A program made the position numbers and the translations under genes. From NCBI GenBank assembly GCA_023053545.1, contig JAKZAN010000099.1, forward strand, positions 1 to 64,000: a stretch of 64,000 nucleotides of DNA. Direction: 5' to 3'. Source of the stretch: Lepidurus packardi (taxonomy: Eukaryota > Arthropoda > Branchiopoda > Notostraca > Triopsidae). The notes beneath the pieces are model-generated. The model was not told where the DNA came from. It saw only the letters and a list, made by a program, of their open reading frames with translations, and searched no databases. How positions within the stretch are numbered: the stretch's first letter is position 1; the number at the start of each line of letters is the position of its first letter. Of the stretch, positions 46,801-58,557 are shown in pieces.

Positions 46801-49560
46801 TCGAGGAAATTTCAGATAAAATTACAAGCAAATTTCAATTAAATTTCATTGAAGTTTCAGTGTAATTTCAATAAGATTTCGAAGAAATTTCAGGTAAAAT
46901 TACAAGCAAATTTCAAGGAAATTTCATTGAAATTTGAAGTAAAATTACAAGCATATTTCAACGAAATTTCAATGAAATTTCAGTGTAATTTCAATAAGAT
47001 TTCGAGGAAATTTCAGGTAAAATTACAAGCAAATTTCAAGGAAATTTAATTGAAGTTTCAGTCTAAGTTCAATAAGATTTCGAGGAAATTTCAGGTAAAA
47101 TTACATGCAAATTTCAAGGAAATTTCGTTGAAATTTCAGGTAAAATTACAAGCATATTTCAACGAAATTTCAATGAAATTTCAGTGTAATTTCAATAAGA
47201 TTTCGAGGAAATTTCAGGTAAAATTACAAGCAAATTTCAAAGAAATTTCATTGAAATTTCAGTTAAAATTACAAGCATATTTCAACGAAATTTCAATGAA
47301 ATTTCAGTGTAATTTCAATAAGATTACGAGGAAATTTAAGATAAAATTACAAGTAAATTTCAATGAAATTTCATTGAAATTTCAGGTAAAATTACAAGCA
47401 TATTTCAACGAAATTTCAATGAAATTTCAGTGTAATTTCAATAAGATTTCGAGGAAATTTCAGGTAAAATTACAAGCAAATTTCAAAGAAATTTCATTGA
47501 AATTTCAGTTAAAATTACAAGCATATTTCAACGAAATTTCAATGAAATTTCAGTGTAATTTCAATAAGATTTCGAGGAAATTTAAGATAAAATTACAAGT
47601 AAATTTCAATGAAATTTCATTGAAATTTCAGGTAAAATTACAAGCATATTTCAACGAAATTTCAATGAAATTTCAGTGTAATTTCAATAAGATTTCGAGG
47701 AAATTTCAGATAAAATTACAAGCAAATTTCAAAGAAATTTCAGGTAAAATTACAAGCATATTTCAACGAAGTTTCAATGAAATTTCAGTGTAATTTCAAA
47801 AAGATTTCGAGGAAATTTAAGATAAAATTACAAGTAAATTTCAATGAAATTTCATTGAAATTTGAGGTAAAATTACAAGCATATTTCAACGAAATTTCAA
47901 TGAAATTTCAGTGTAATTTCAATAAGATTTCGAGGAAATTTCAGGCAAAATTACAAGCAAATTTCAAGGAAATTTCTTTGAAATTTCAGGTAAAATTACA
48001 AGCATATTTCAACGAAATTTCAATGAAATTTCAGTGTAATTTCAATAAGATTTCGACGAAATTTCAGGTAAAATTACAAGCAAACTTCAAGGAAATTTCA
48101 TTAAAGTTTCTGTGTAATTTCAGTAAGATTTCGAAGAAATTTCAGGTAAAATTACAAGCAAATTTCAAGGAAATTTTATTGAAATTTCAGGTAATACTAC
48201 AAGCATATTTCAACGAAATTTCAATGAAATTTCAGCGTAATTTCAATAAGTTTTCGAGGAAATTTCAGGTAAAATTACAAGCAAATTTCATGGAAATTTC
48301 ATTGAAGTTTCAGTCTAATTTCAATAAGATTTCGAGGAAATTTCAGGTAAAATTACATGCAAATTTCAGTGTAATTTCAATAAGATTTCGAGGAAATTTC
48401 AGGTAAAATTACAAGCAAATTTCACGTAAAATTACAAGCATGTTTCAACGAAATTTCAATGAAATTTCAGGTAAAATTACAAGCAAATTTCAAGGAAATT
48501 TCATTGAAATTTGAGGTAAAATTACAAGCATATTTCAACGAAATTTCAATGAAATTTCAGTGTAATTTCAATAAGATTTCGAGGAAATTTCAGGTAAAAT
48601 TACAAGCAAATTTCAAGGAAATTTCATTTAAATTTCAGTGTAATTTCAATAAGATTTCGAAGAAATTTCAGGTAAAATTACAAGCAAATTTCAAGGAAAT
48701 TTCATTGAAATTTCAGGTAAAATTACAAGCAAATTTCAAGGAAATTTCGTTGAAATTTGAGGTAAAATTACAAGCATATTTAAACGAAATTTCAATGAAA
48801 TTTCATTGTAATTTAAATAAGATTTCGAGGAAATTTAAGGTAAAATTAAAAGCAAATTTCAAGGAAATTTCATTGAAATTTCAGGTAAAATTACAAGCAT
48901 ATTTCAACGAAATTTCAATGAAATTTCAGTGTAATTTCAATAAGATTTCGATTAAATTTCAGATAAAATTACAAGCAAATTCCAATGAAATTTCATTGAA
49001 ATTTCAGGTAAAATAACAAGCATATTTCAACGAAATTTCAATGAAATTTCAGTGCAATTTCAATAAGATTTCGAGGAAATTTCAGATAAAATTACAAGCA
49101 AATTTCAATTAAATTTCATTGAAGTTTCAGTGTAATTTCAATAAGATTTCGAAGAAATTTCAGGTAAAATTACAAGCAAATTTCAAGGAAATTTCATTGA
49201 AATTTGGAGTAAAATTACAAGCATATTTCAACGAAATTTCAATGAAATTTCAGTGTAATTTCAATAAGATTTCGAGGAAATTTCAGGTAAAATTACAAGC
49301 AAATTTCAAGGAAATTTAATTGAAGTTTCAGTCTAATTTCAATAAGATTTCGAGGAAATTTCAGGTAAAATTACATGCAAATTTCAAGGAAATTTCGTTG
49401 AAATTTCAGGTAAAATTACAAGCATATTTCAACGAAATTTCAATGAAATTTCAGTGTAATTTCAATAAGATTTCGAGGAAATTTCAGGTAAAATTACAAG
49501 CAAATTTCAAAGAAATTTCATTGAAATTTCAGTTAAAATTACAAGCATATTTCAATGAAA
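40880..49560 (+). repeat. higher-order repeat array of 1.4-2.3 kb units (right)
   Basis: The GTAAAATAACAAG marker falls at 42119, 43584, 45003, 46746 and 49016, with spacings of 1465, 1419, 1743 and 2270 bp. The units are the same family as at 2940-9240 but permuted and of other lengths. A chimeric junction at about 42360 (AATTTGAAAAAGATTTCG) joins one unit to the start of another. Confidence 0.8.
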
Positions 49561-50826
49561 TTTCAGTGTAATTTCAATAAGATTTCGAGGAAATTTAAGA
49601 TAAAATTACAAGTAAATTTCAATGAAATTTCATTGAAATTTCAGGTAAAATTAGAAGCATATTTCAACGAAATTTCAATGAAATTTCAGTGTAATTTCAA
49701 TAAGATTTCGAGGAAATTTCAGGTAAAATTACAAGCAAATTTCAAAGAAATTTCATTGAAATTTCAGTTAAAATTACAAGCATATTTCAACGAAATTTCA
49801 ATGAAATTTCAGTGTAATTTCAATAAGATTACGAGGAAATTTAAGATAAAATTACAAGTAAATTTCAATGAAATTTCATTGAAATTTCAGGTAAAATTAC
49901 AAGCATATTTCAACGAAATTTCAATGAAATTTCAGTGTAATTTCAATAAGATTTCGAAGAAATTTCAGATAAAATTACAAGCAAATTGCAAGGAAATTTC
50001 ATTGAAGTTTCAGTGTAATTTCAATAAGATTTCGAAGAAATTTCAGGTAAAATTACAAGCAAATTTCAAGGAAATTTCATTGAAATTTGAGGTAAAATTA
50101 CAAGCATATTTCAACGAAATTTCAATGAAATTTCAGTGTAATTTCAATAAGATTACGAGGAAATTTCAGGTAAAATTACAAGCAAATTTCAAGGGAATTT
50201 CATTGAAATTTGAGGTAAAATTACAAGCATATTTCAACGAAATTTCAATGAAATTTCAGTGTAATTTCAATAAGATTTCGAGGAAATTTCAGGTAAAATT
50301 ACAAGCAAATTTCAAGGAAATTTCATTGAAATTTCACGTAAAATTACAAGCATGTTTCAGCGAAATTTCAATGAAATTTCAGTGTAATTTCAATAAGATT
50401 TCGAGGAAATTTCAGGTAAAATTACAAGCAAATTTCAAGGAGGCAGTTCGGCCTGAGCAGTTGAACGTACTGGATGTGTTTAGGTCTCAACTGTGTAGTT
50501 CCCAAACACCCCAAATTACAAACTGAACTTATTTAATCAAAAGTGTCAGTGCCTTCTTTATGCAATATTGTTACAAATCGAACTTCTCACCACCTTCCAA
50601 CCATGTAACAAAAGTCTTCTCACCGCCTATTTAGGCAGAAGACTCTTGAAACTTTGTGTTCTAAGACGTGTTGTCATCGTTACACTGTGTTGTGTTGATT
50701 TCGTTACTCTTTTGGTTACATTGCAATCAGACTCCAGTTTGTTCATTTCATTTTACTCCTACATCTTCAATCCCGATCACGTCCCCAACCCTTTCCATCA
50801 CACTGCTGACGTCATCAAACCTTGAA

Positions 50827-51684
50827 ATGGAATCAGAAATAGAAATCGATGACCCGCTTATACCTGTTATACCAGTTGAATCCGTTGAACCTGTTTTTTC
50901 CGTTGAACTTGTTCCATCTGTTGAACCTACATCTGCTGAAGAAAACCAAACCAACCTACTAAAATGTAACTCATGTGGAATCCTTTTCGAAAAAGACAGA
51001 CTAAACGTCAAAAATTGTCAAGAATGTCGTCACAAACCCCATTCCCACAAAAGACCAAACTCTCCAGGCGAAGAAACTACTCGAAAAAGATCATTCTCAA
51101 TTGATGACTTCCTCTCCAAAAGGTTAGACTCTTTAACGGATTTAATCCTAAATGTAGTTGAAAAACAAAACCTACTCCTACAAGAAAACACTGAACTGAA
51201 ACGTTCCCTAAACATCCTGATCCAACAAAACTCAGACCTAAAATCTGATCTTGAAATCTCTAGACAAGAAAGAAACTCCCACACTTCCACCAGAACTATA
51301 ACCGATCAGAAAGAAGAACCTCCTAAAGAAACAGCTTGGTCTCAGATTATAAAAAAAAATGGCAAACTCAGAACCTCAAAACCGACAGAACAAACCTACA
51401 ACTCTGCAACCACATCTCAACAATCCACCTCCAAATCAAACTCAACCTTCCAAGAAAACTCAGAAATTGAAGAAGCCACCTTGATTCTCCAACAACTTGA
51501 CGAAGAAAAGGGTAATAAATTCATCCCAAGAAAAGACCTCTTATCAATCTTGGAAAAAGACATAAAAAAAACTCAACCAAAACGCCCCAATCCCCATTTT
51601 CGTTCGGAAAACAAAAACAAAAAAACTTATTCTTACTTACAAAAACCACGAAGAAAAACAAAAATCAAACGAAATCTTGGCTGA
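50827..51684 (+). CDS. LINE copy 4 ORF1, N-terminal part
   Basis: Protein identical to copies 2 and 5 (Leu59-Asn60 variant). Zinc ribbon, coiled coil and terminal TGA are as described for copy 1. Confidence 0.8.
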   Translation: MESEIEIDDPLIPVIPVESVEPVFSVELVPSVEPTSAEENQTNLLKCNSCGILFEKDRLNVKNCQECRHKPHSHKRPNSPGEETTRKRSFSIDDFLSKRLDSLTDLILNVVEKQNLLLQENTELKRSLNILIQQNSDLKSDLEISRQERNSHTSTRTITDQKEEPPKETAWSQIIKKNGKLRTSKPTEQTYNSATTSQQSTSKSNSTFQENSEIEEATLILQQLDEEKGNKFIPRKDLLSILEKDIKKTQPKRPNPHFRSENKNKKTYSYLQKPRRKTKIKRNLG

Positions 51685-52107
51685 AACCTCCTTCTCCGAA
51701 TTAGGACCCGTCAAAGCTGTAAACAGAAAACCAAACCTTCAGATTGTGATTCACCAACTCCCCACAGATGAAACCCCTGAAGACATCTGCTCTCACCTCA
51801 GCGACAAAAACTCTAGTCTCAACATTAACTTTCAAACCAATCACTTCAAACGGATTAACCCTGGCAGCACTAAAAAATTCGGATCTGCTTGGTACACCTG
51901 CTCATCACTAATAGAAAAAACTAAGCTTCTTTCAGGCGGAGCCCTAATCAAAAGATTACACGTTGCGGCAAATGCGCCGATCTCCAACATGATATTAAAT
52001 CATGTACAAACTCCCGCTTAAAATGCTCCAACTGCAGAGGTAACCATACAGCCTTCGACCACTCGTGCCCATCAAGAATAGCAGCTATCAAAAAAGCCGC
52101 CAAATAA
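51677..52107 (+). pseudogene. LINE copy 4 ORF1, RRM-like segment and CCHC knuckles (frame-shifted)
   Basis: RRM-like frame to 52021; CCHC knuckles in the other frame to the TAA at 52105-52107. Both frame breaks match copy 1. Confidence 0.74.
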
Positions 52108-52136
52108 CCTCAAAACAAGCAAAACCAAAACCCCTC

Positions 52137-52937
52137 ATGTCTCAAACTCAATGTAATTCCTCTTCTTCTCATTCCACCAATATTCTAATTCATAATATCC
52201 GAAAAAACAAGAATCAACTTTTTGAAAAACTGCGTGAAGCACACAACCACAACTCTCACGTAGCTTTTATTCTCGAACCTCCAACTAATTTTAACTTTAC
52301 AACAATTTCAAACTTCCAAACCACTAAACCTGACTCTTCATATATTGGTACTATTAGCTTCAAAGATAATTCAGCCCATCACATTGAAATATTAATATCT
52401 CGAGAACTTTACTCTCTAACCAAAATATCATTCAAAAACCATCTTCCCATAATTCTTGCTACAATCTACAGAAGACATACAAATGAAGTCTCATCTCTGC
52501 TTACTGAAATCTGGAAGGAATTAGAAAAGATAAATGCTTACATAATTATCTGTGGCGATTTCAATGCCCATCACTGGCACTGGGAGGCAAAAAAAATGGA
52601 TAAACCTGGCCTTCAGCTATTCGATTTTATCACTTCCTTAAACTTAATCCTCCTAAATAAATGGAATGTCCCTACATTCATGAACGAAAAGGGCGAATCC
52701 TCCACAATAGACTTAGTTTTCGCTTCTTCTGAAATTTCCCACCTTCTTCACCTTCGTCTTCTAGATAACCCTGATTTTCTAAACGAATCTGATCATAAAG
52801 CTATCCTCCTAAAAATCAAAGCCCCTTTTGTTGAATATAGACCCGAACAATGGAACTACAAACTGGCCAACTGGGAACTAATCAACAACACTTTATCAGA
52901 ACTAATAGAAATAATAAAAACAAATTATTTTCTCTGA
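52137..52937 (+). CDS. LINE copy 4 ORF2, APE-type endonuclease part
   Basis: Protein identical to the copy 1 endonuclease, with the catalytic motifs complete. The shared frame interruption follows. Confidence 0.87.
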   Translation: MSQTQCNSSSSHSTNILIHNIRKNKNQLFEKLREAHNHNSHVAFILEPPTNFNFTTISNFQTTKPDSSYIGTISFKDNSAHHIEILISRELYSLTKISFKNHLPIILATIYRRHTNEVSSLLTEIWKELEKINAYIIICGDFNAHHWHWEAKKMDKPGLQLFDFITSLNLILLNKWNVPTFMNEKGESSTIDLVFASSEISHLLHLRLLDNPDFLNESDHKAILLKIKAPFVEYRPEQWNYKLANWELINNTLSELIEIIKTNYFL

Positions 52938-55294
52938 ATAGTCCCAAGGAAATAGATGTTTCCACACAACTTTTAACTAAACTCCTTACCGATACAGCCA
53001 GCAAGTATATCCCAAAAATCAATTCAATGAGAAAGAAAAATCCTTGGTGGACAAAAGATCTAAACCTCCTTAGAAAACTAACAGCACAACACCTAAAATT
53101 GTATAAAAAGTCACCAACCCAAAACAATGAAAGAACTTGGAAAGATGCTAGGAACTTATACACTATGAAATGTCGTCAAACTCGAGCGAACTATTGGCAA
53201 CTAAAAATGAACACTCCTGACTCTAGAATTCTCTGGAAATTAGATCACAAATTTCGATCAAACGCAAACCAAAACTCATTAGACCAACTACTAGATGATA
53301 AAGGAAAATCTTTTAAACAGATTACTGACAAATTAGACTTTCTAACTCAAAAAATGTTAGATCTACCAGCTCCGATCACCTCAATCCCTCAAATTACTGT
53401 ACAAAAACAGGTACATAAAATTGACCATCTATACATTACTAGACAAACAAGTTTCGCTCTTCTGGATTACGAACAACTATCAGAACTAATTAAAAACCTT
53501 CCCCTCTACAAAGCCTCGGGCGAAGACAATATACAACCAATACTCATTAAAAAGACTTGGCTATCCATTGGTTATGCTGTAACTGCACTATTTAATTCAT
53601 CCATAAAATTATCTTATTTTCCTAAAGCCTGGAAAGCGACCAAAATTCTCCCAATACCAAAACCAGATAAAAATGACTATTCCTCCCACAATAATTTTCG
53701 TCCCATCGCCCTACTATCTCATCTTGGCAAAATCCTAGAAAAATGCATAGCCAAAAAAATCACAGACTACCTAGAACAAAAAAATATCCTATCAGAAAAC
53801 CAATGGGGATTTAGAAATCAAAGATCTACTGTAAATGCTATGCTAAACTTCTCAGATAATATCCTTCATGGTTTTGATAAAGGTAAAATTACCACGGCCC
53901 TACTACTAGACATTCATCGAGCGTTTAACAATGTCAACCATGCAGTTTTACTTCAAAAGGCAAGAAAGAAAAAGATCCCTATCAACCTAATCAACTGGCT
54001 TAAGAGCTTCTTAGATAATAGAACAGGATATAGCACATACGGTCCTTACACAAGTCAAAATTTCCATTTAAAACAGGGCGTTCCTCAAGGCTTGCCCCTC
54101 TCCCCTATCCTCTTTCTAATCTACATTGACGATGCATTGAAAATTATCAAAAGTAAAAGATTAACAATTCAGGCTTTTGCAGACGACTTACTTCTTTTGA
54201 TCAGTGGCAAATCAGAAAAAGGTAATATTAAAACCCTCGAAAAAGCACTAAAAGACATAGAAAAGTGGAGTGAACATGTAAAACTTACTGTCTCGAAAAC
54301 AAAAACTGAACTCATACACTTCTCAAGGAAAAGAACTATACAAAATCTACCACTTAAATGGGGACAAGAAATCATTCCTCCAAAAGATGAAGTGCGCTAC
54401 CTTGGAATTATATTCGATTCAAAATTAAATTGGAAAAAACACATCGCCCACCTATCCTCAAAAGGCCACTATATCTTAACCAGACTAAAAAAATTAACTA
54501 ACTTCCTTCCATCTATAAAAACTAATCAATTAAGAACTTTAGTTCTAAGCATCTTTTACTCCAAATTACTTTACGGATTACCTGCTTGGAGTAATGTTAA
54601 ACTATCTTCATTTCCACCCTTAAGAACACTCCACAGAAACGCACTCCTCCTCATCACTGGTGCTCTGAGGACTACCCCAACTTCAGCTCTACAGATAGAA
54701 ACAGGAGTACCCCCATTGGATCTTTTACAATTAGAAAGAATTCTAAGATTTGCCCACAAAACAAACACCGTAACCACTTCAACTCCCATACATAAACGGT
54801 ATACCTCATGCTCACTCTTTATCGAAATGACAAAAAAACAAAACCCTCTTCAAAAACACCAACAAGAAGACATTAAAAAATCAATTAAACAAATCATTTT
54901 ACTGAAATGGACAGAAGAGTGGAATACACAAATCTCGCCCCTCCACGATTTAAACATAAATCCTTACTCAAAACCTATTTGCAAATCTAGTCATGCACAC
55001 AAAATCATATCTACACTCATCCAATTAAGAACAACACACTTCCCCACAAAATCATATTTATTTCGGATTAAGAAAACCTCTAACATGATTTGTCCTTGCA
55101 CTAACTACTTCCGCCAAACATTAACTCATATACTTTTTCATTGCCCACTGTTAAATAAACCTAGAGCCATCTTACTTAGAACGCTAAGTAAAACCAAACT
55201 ACATTTCAAACCCGAACAAATCCTAACTAACCAAAAAATCTCAATCCCAATCACCAATTATATCAATTCCGCAAAAAAAATCTTAAAACTTTAA
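52850..55294 (+). CDS. LINE copy 4 ORF2, reverse transcriptase part
   Basis: Protein identical to copies 1 and 5 over all 814 codons, with Gly398 retained (unlike copy 2). RT motifs A, B and C and the C-terminal Cys/His motif are present. Confidence 0.89.
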   Translation: MELQTGQLGTNQQHFIRTNRNNKNKLFSLNSPKEIDVSTQLLTKLLTDTASKYIPKINSMRKKNPWWTKDLNLLRKLTAQHLKLYKKSPTQNNERTWKDARNLYTMKCRQTRANYWQLKMNTPDSRILWKLDHKFRSNANQNSLDQLLDDKGKSFKQITDKLDFLTQKMLDLPAPITSIPQITVQKQVHKIDHLYITRQTSFALLDYEQLSELIKNLPLYKASGEDNIQPILIKKTWLSIGYAVTALFNSSIKLSYFPKAWKATKILPIPKPDKNDYSSHNNFRPIALLSHLGKILEKCIAKKITDYLEQKNILSENQWGFRNQRSTVNAMLNFSDNILHGFDKGKITTALLLDIHRAFNNVNHAVLLQKARKKKIPINLINWLKSFLDNRTGYSTYGPYTSQNFHLKQGVPQGLPLSPILFLIYIDDALKIIKSKRLTIQAFADDLLLLISGKSEKGNIKTLEKALKDIEKWSEHVKLTVSKTKTELIHFSRKRTIQNLPLKWGQEIIPPKDEVRYLGIIFDSKLNWKKHIAHLSSKGHYILTRLKKLTNFLPSIKTNQLRTLVLSIFYSKLLYGLPAWSNVKLSSFPPLRTLHRNALLLITGALRTTPTSALQIETGVPPLDLLQLERILRFAHKTNTVTTSTPIHKRYTSCSLFIEMTKKQNPLQKHQQEDIKKSIKQIILLKWTEEWNTQISPLHDLNINPYSKPICKSSHAHKIISTLIQLRTTHFPTKSYLFRIKKTSNMICPCTNYFRQTLTHILFHCPLLNKPRAILLRTLSKTKLHFKPEQILTNQKISIPITNYINSAKKILKL

Positions 55295-55479
55295 AATAAT
55301 AGTATAACAAATGCATTATTTAAAAGTTCCTTTTAATCAAATGACATTTTTCTAAATATAATATTCCTGGTACGAAAGCCTATGTAAAACAAACAGAAAT
55401 AGTCAATAAAGAAGAGGCAACGAGCTATGCTCAAGCCCCTATCAAATTGGAAAAAAAAAAAAAAAAAAAAAAAAAATAA

Positions 55480-56061
55480 AAATTTCAAGGAAATTTCATT
55501 GAAGTTTCAGGTAAAATTACAAGCATATTTCAACGAAATTTCAATGAAATTTCAGTGTAATTTCAATAAGATTTCGAGGAAATTTCAGGTAAAATTACAA
55601 GCAAATTTCAAAGAAATTTCATTGAAATTTCAGGTAAAATTACAAGCATATTTCAACGAAATTTCAATGAAATTTCAGTGTAATTTCAATAAGATTTCGA
55701 AGAAATTTCAGATAAAATTACAAGCAAATTGCAAGGAAATTTCATTGAAGTTTCAGTGTAATTTCAATAAGATTTCGAAGAAATTTCAGGTAAAATTACA
55801 AGCAAATTTCAAGGAAATTTCATTGAAATTTGAGGTAAAATTACAAGCATATTTCAACGAAATTTCAATGAAATTTCAGTGTAATTTCAATAAGATTACG
55901 AGGAAATTTCAGGTAAAATTACAAGCAAATTTCAAGGGAATTTCATTGAAATTTGAGGTAAAATTACAAGCATATTTCAACGAAATTTCAATGAAATTTC
56001 AGTGTAATTTCAATAAGATTTCGAGGAAATTTCAGGTAAAATTACAAGCAAATTTCAAGGA
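55480..56061 (+). repeat. 582-bp satellite spacer between LINE copies 4 and 5
   Basis: This spacer is the start of the shared post-LINE series (GAAGTTTCAGG, CAAATTGCAAGG, GATTACGAGG, CAAGGGAATTTC) and ends directly in copy 5. The CACGTAAAATTAC monomer that precedes copies 1-4 is missing. Copies 4 and 5 plus this spacer thus form a 5620-bp tandem repeat. Confidence 0.92.
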
Positions 56062-56446
56062 GGCAGTTCGGCCTGAGCAGTTGAACGTACTGGATGTGTT
56101 TAGGTCTCAACTGTGTAGTTCCCAAACACCCCAAATTACAAACTGAACTTATTTAATCAAAAGTGTCAGTGCCTTCTTTATGCAATATTGTTACAAATCG
56201 AACTTCTCACCACCTTCCAACCATGTAACAAAAGTCTTCTCACCGCCTATTTAGGCAGAAGACTCTTGAAACTTTGTGTTCTAAGACGTGTTGTCATCGT
56301 TACACTGTGTTGTGTTGATTTCGTTACTCTTTTGGTTACATTGCAATCAGACTCCAGTTTGTTCATTTCATTTTACTCCTACATCTTCAATCCCGATCAC
56401 GTCCCCAACCCTTTCCATCACACTGCTGACGTCATCAAACCTTGAA

Positions 56447-57304
56447 ATGGAATCAGAAATAGAAATCGATGACCCGCTTATACCTGTTATACCAGTTGAA
56501 TCCGTTGAACCTGTTTTTTCCGTTGAACTTGTTCCATCTGTTGAACCTACATCTGCTGAAGAAAACCAAACCAACCTACTAAAATGTAACTCATGTGGAA
56601 TCCTTTTCGAAAAAGACAGACTAAACGTCAAAAATTGTCAAGAATGTCGTCACAAACCCCATTCCCACAAAAGACCAAACTCTCCAGGCGAAGAAACTAC
56701 TCGAAAAAGATCATTCTCAATTGATGACTTCCTCTCCAAAAGGTTAGACTCTTTAACGGATTTAATCCTAAATGTAGTTGAAAAACAAAACCTACTCCTA
56801 CAAGAAAACACTGAACTGAAACGTTCCCTAAACATCCTGATCCAACAAAACTCAGACCTAAAATCTGATCTTGAAATCTCTAGACAAGAAAGAAACTCCC
56901 ACACTTCCACCAGAACTATAACCGATCAGAAAGAAGAACCTCCTAAAGAAACAGCTTGGTCTCAGATTATAAAAAAAAATGGCAAACTCAGAACCTCAAA
57001 ACCGACAGAACAAACCTACAACTCTGCAACCACATCTCAACAATCCACCTCCAAATCAAACTCAACCTTCCAAGAAAACTCAGAAATTGAAGAAGCCACC
57101 TTGATTCTCCAACAACTTGACGAAGAAAAGGGTAATAAATTCATCCCAAGAAAAGACCTCTTATCAATCTTGGAAAAAGACATAAAAAAAACTCAACCAA
57201 AACGCCCCAATCCCCATTTTCGTTCGGAAAACAAAAACAAAAAAACTTATTCTTACTTACAAAAACCACGAAGAAAAACAAAAATCAAACGAAATCTTGG
57301 CTGA
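56447..57304 (+). CDS. LINE copy 5 ORF1, N-terminal part
   Basis: Protein identical to copies 2 and 4 (Leu59-Asn60). Same domain order and same TGA end. Confidence 0.8.
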   Translation: MESEIEIDDPLIPVIPVESVEPVFSVELVPSVEPTSAEENQTNLLKCNSCGILFEKDRLNVKNCQECRHKPHSHKRPNSPGEETTRKRSFSIDDFLSKRLDSLTDLILNVVEKQNLLLQENTELKRSLNILIQQNSDLKSDLEISRQERNSHTSTRTITDQKEEPPKETAWSQIIKKNGKLRTSKPTEQTYNSATTSQQSTSKSNSTFQENSEIEEATLILQQLDEEKGNKFIPRKDLLSILEKDIKKTQPKRPNPHFRSENKNKKTYSYLQKPRRKTKIKRNLG

Positions 57305-57727
57305 AACCTCCTTCTCCGAATTAGGACCCGTCAAAGCTGTAAACAGAAAACCAAACCTTCAGATTGTGATTCACCAACTCCCCACAGATGAAACCCCTGA
57401 AGACATCTGCTCTCACCTCAGCGACAAAAACTCTAGTCTCAACATTAACTTTCAAACCAATCACTTCAAACGGATTAACCCTGGCAGCACTAAAAAATTC
57501 GGATCTGCTTGGTACACCTGCTCATCACTAATAGAAAAAACTAAGCTTCTTTCAGGCGGAGCCCTAATCAAAAGATTACACGTTGCGGCAAATGCGCCGA
57601 TCTCCAACATGATATTAAATCATGTACAAACTCCCGCTTAAAATGCTCCAACTGCAGAGGTAACCATACAGCCTTCGACCACTCGTGCCCATCAAGAATA
57701 GCAGCTATCAAAAAAGCCGCCAAATAA
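57297..57727 (+). pseudogene. LINE copy 5 ORF1, RRM-like segment and CCHC knuckles (frame-shifted)
   Basis: RRM-like frame to 57641; CCHC knuckles in the other frame to the TAA at 57725-57727. Both breaks are shared with the other copies. Confidence 0.74.
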
Positions 57728-57756
57728 CCTCAAAACAAGCAAAACCAAAACCCCTC

Positions 57757-58557
57757 ATGTCTCAAACTCAATGTAATTCCTCTTCTTCTCATTCCACCAA
57801 TATTCTAATTCATAATATCCGAAAAAACAAGAATCAACTTTTTGAAAAACTGCGTGAAGCACACAACCACAACTCTCACGTAGCTTTTATTCTCGAACCT
57901 CCAACTAATTTTAACTTTACAACAATTTCAAACTTCCAAACCACTAAACCTGACTCTTCATATATTGGTACTATTAGCTTCAAAGATAATTCAGCCCATC
58001 ACATTGAAATATTAATATCTCGAGAACTTTACTCTCTAACCAAAATATCATTCAAAAACCATCTTCCCATAATTCTTGCTACAATCTACAGAAGACATAC
58101 AAATGAAGTCTCATCTCTGCTTACTGAAATCTGGAAGGAATTAGAAAAGATAAATGCTTACATAATTATCTGTGGCGATTTCAATGCCCATCACTGGCAC
58201 TGGGAGGCAAAAAAAATGGATAAACCTGGCCTTCAGCTATTCGATTTTATCACTTCCTTAAACTTAATCCTCCTAAATAAATGGAATGTCCCTACATTCA
58301 TGAACGAAAAGGGCGAATCCTCCACAATAGACTTAGTTTTCGCTTCTTCTGAAATTTCCCACCTTCTTCACCTTCGTCTTCTAGATAACCCTGATTTTCT
58401 AAACGAATCTGATCATAAAGCTATCCTCCTAAAAATCAAAGCCCCTTTTGTTGAATATAGACCCGAACAATGGAACTACAAACTGGCCAACTGGGAACTA
58501 ATCAACAACACTTTATCAGAACTAATAGAAATAATAAAAACAAATTATTTTCTCTGA
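57757..58557 (+). CDS. LINE copy 5 ORF2, APE-type endonuclease part
   Basis: Protein identical to the copy 1 endonuclease; catalytic motifs complete; ends at the shared frame interruption. Confidence 0.87.
   Translation: MSQTQCNSSSSHSTNILIHNIRKNKNQLFEKLREAHNHNSHVAFILEPPTNFNFTTISNFQTTKPDSSYIGTISFKDNSAHHIEILISRELYSLTKISFKNHLPIILATIYRRHTNEVSSLLTEIWKELEKINAYIIICGDFNAHHWHWEAKKMDKPGLQLFDFITSLNLILLNKWNVPTFMNEKGESSTIDLVFASSEISHLLHLRLLDNPDFLNESDHKAILLKIKAPFVEYRPEQWNYKLANWELINNTLSELIEIIKTNYFL

Larger units (their letters stand above)
31943..50441 (+). repeat. satellite block between LINE copies 3 and 4 (18.5 kb)
   Basis: This is the longest uninterrupted satellite block. It begins with the post-LINE variant series (to about 33480) and passes through a block rich in AAGATAAAATTACAAGTAAA-type monomers with 369/615-bp periodicity and 4.2-kb duplication (33270-40600). 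From 40600 it repeats the higher-order units also seen at 2660-9240. One forward frame is open for 1032 codons (33270-36368) and then 1412 codons (36365-40603). The break between the two is a deletion that turns CAAGCAAATTTC into CAACAAATTTC near 36343. It ends with the CACGTAAAATTAC and CATGTTTCAGCG variants before copy 4. No gene was found. Confidence 0.94.
50442..55479 (+). mobile_element. non-LTR retrotransposon, copy 4
   Basis: The copy is collinear with copy 1 at offset +40535. The tail is 26 A followed by T and further A (55451-55482), the only copy with an interrupted tract. Left and right AAATTTCAAGGA are intact (50430-50441 and 55480-55491). The upstream flank matches those of copies 1 and 2, including CATGTTTCAGCG. 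Confidence 0.93.
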
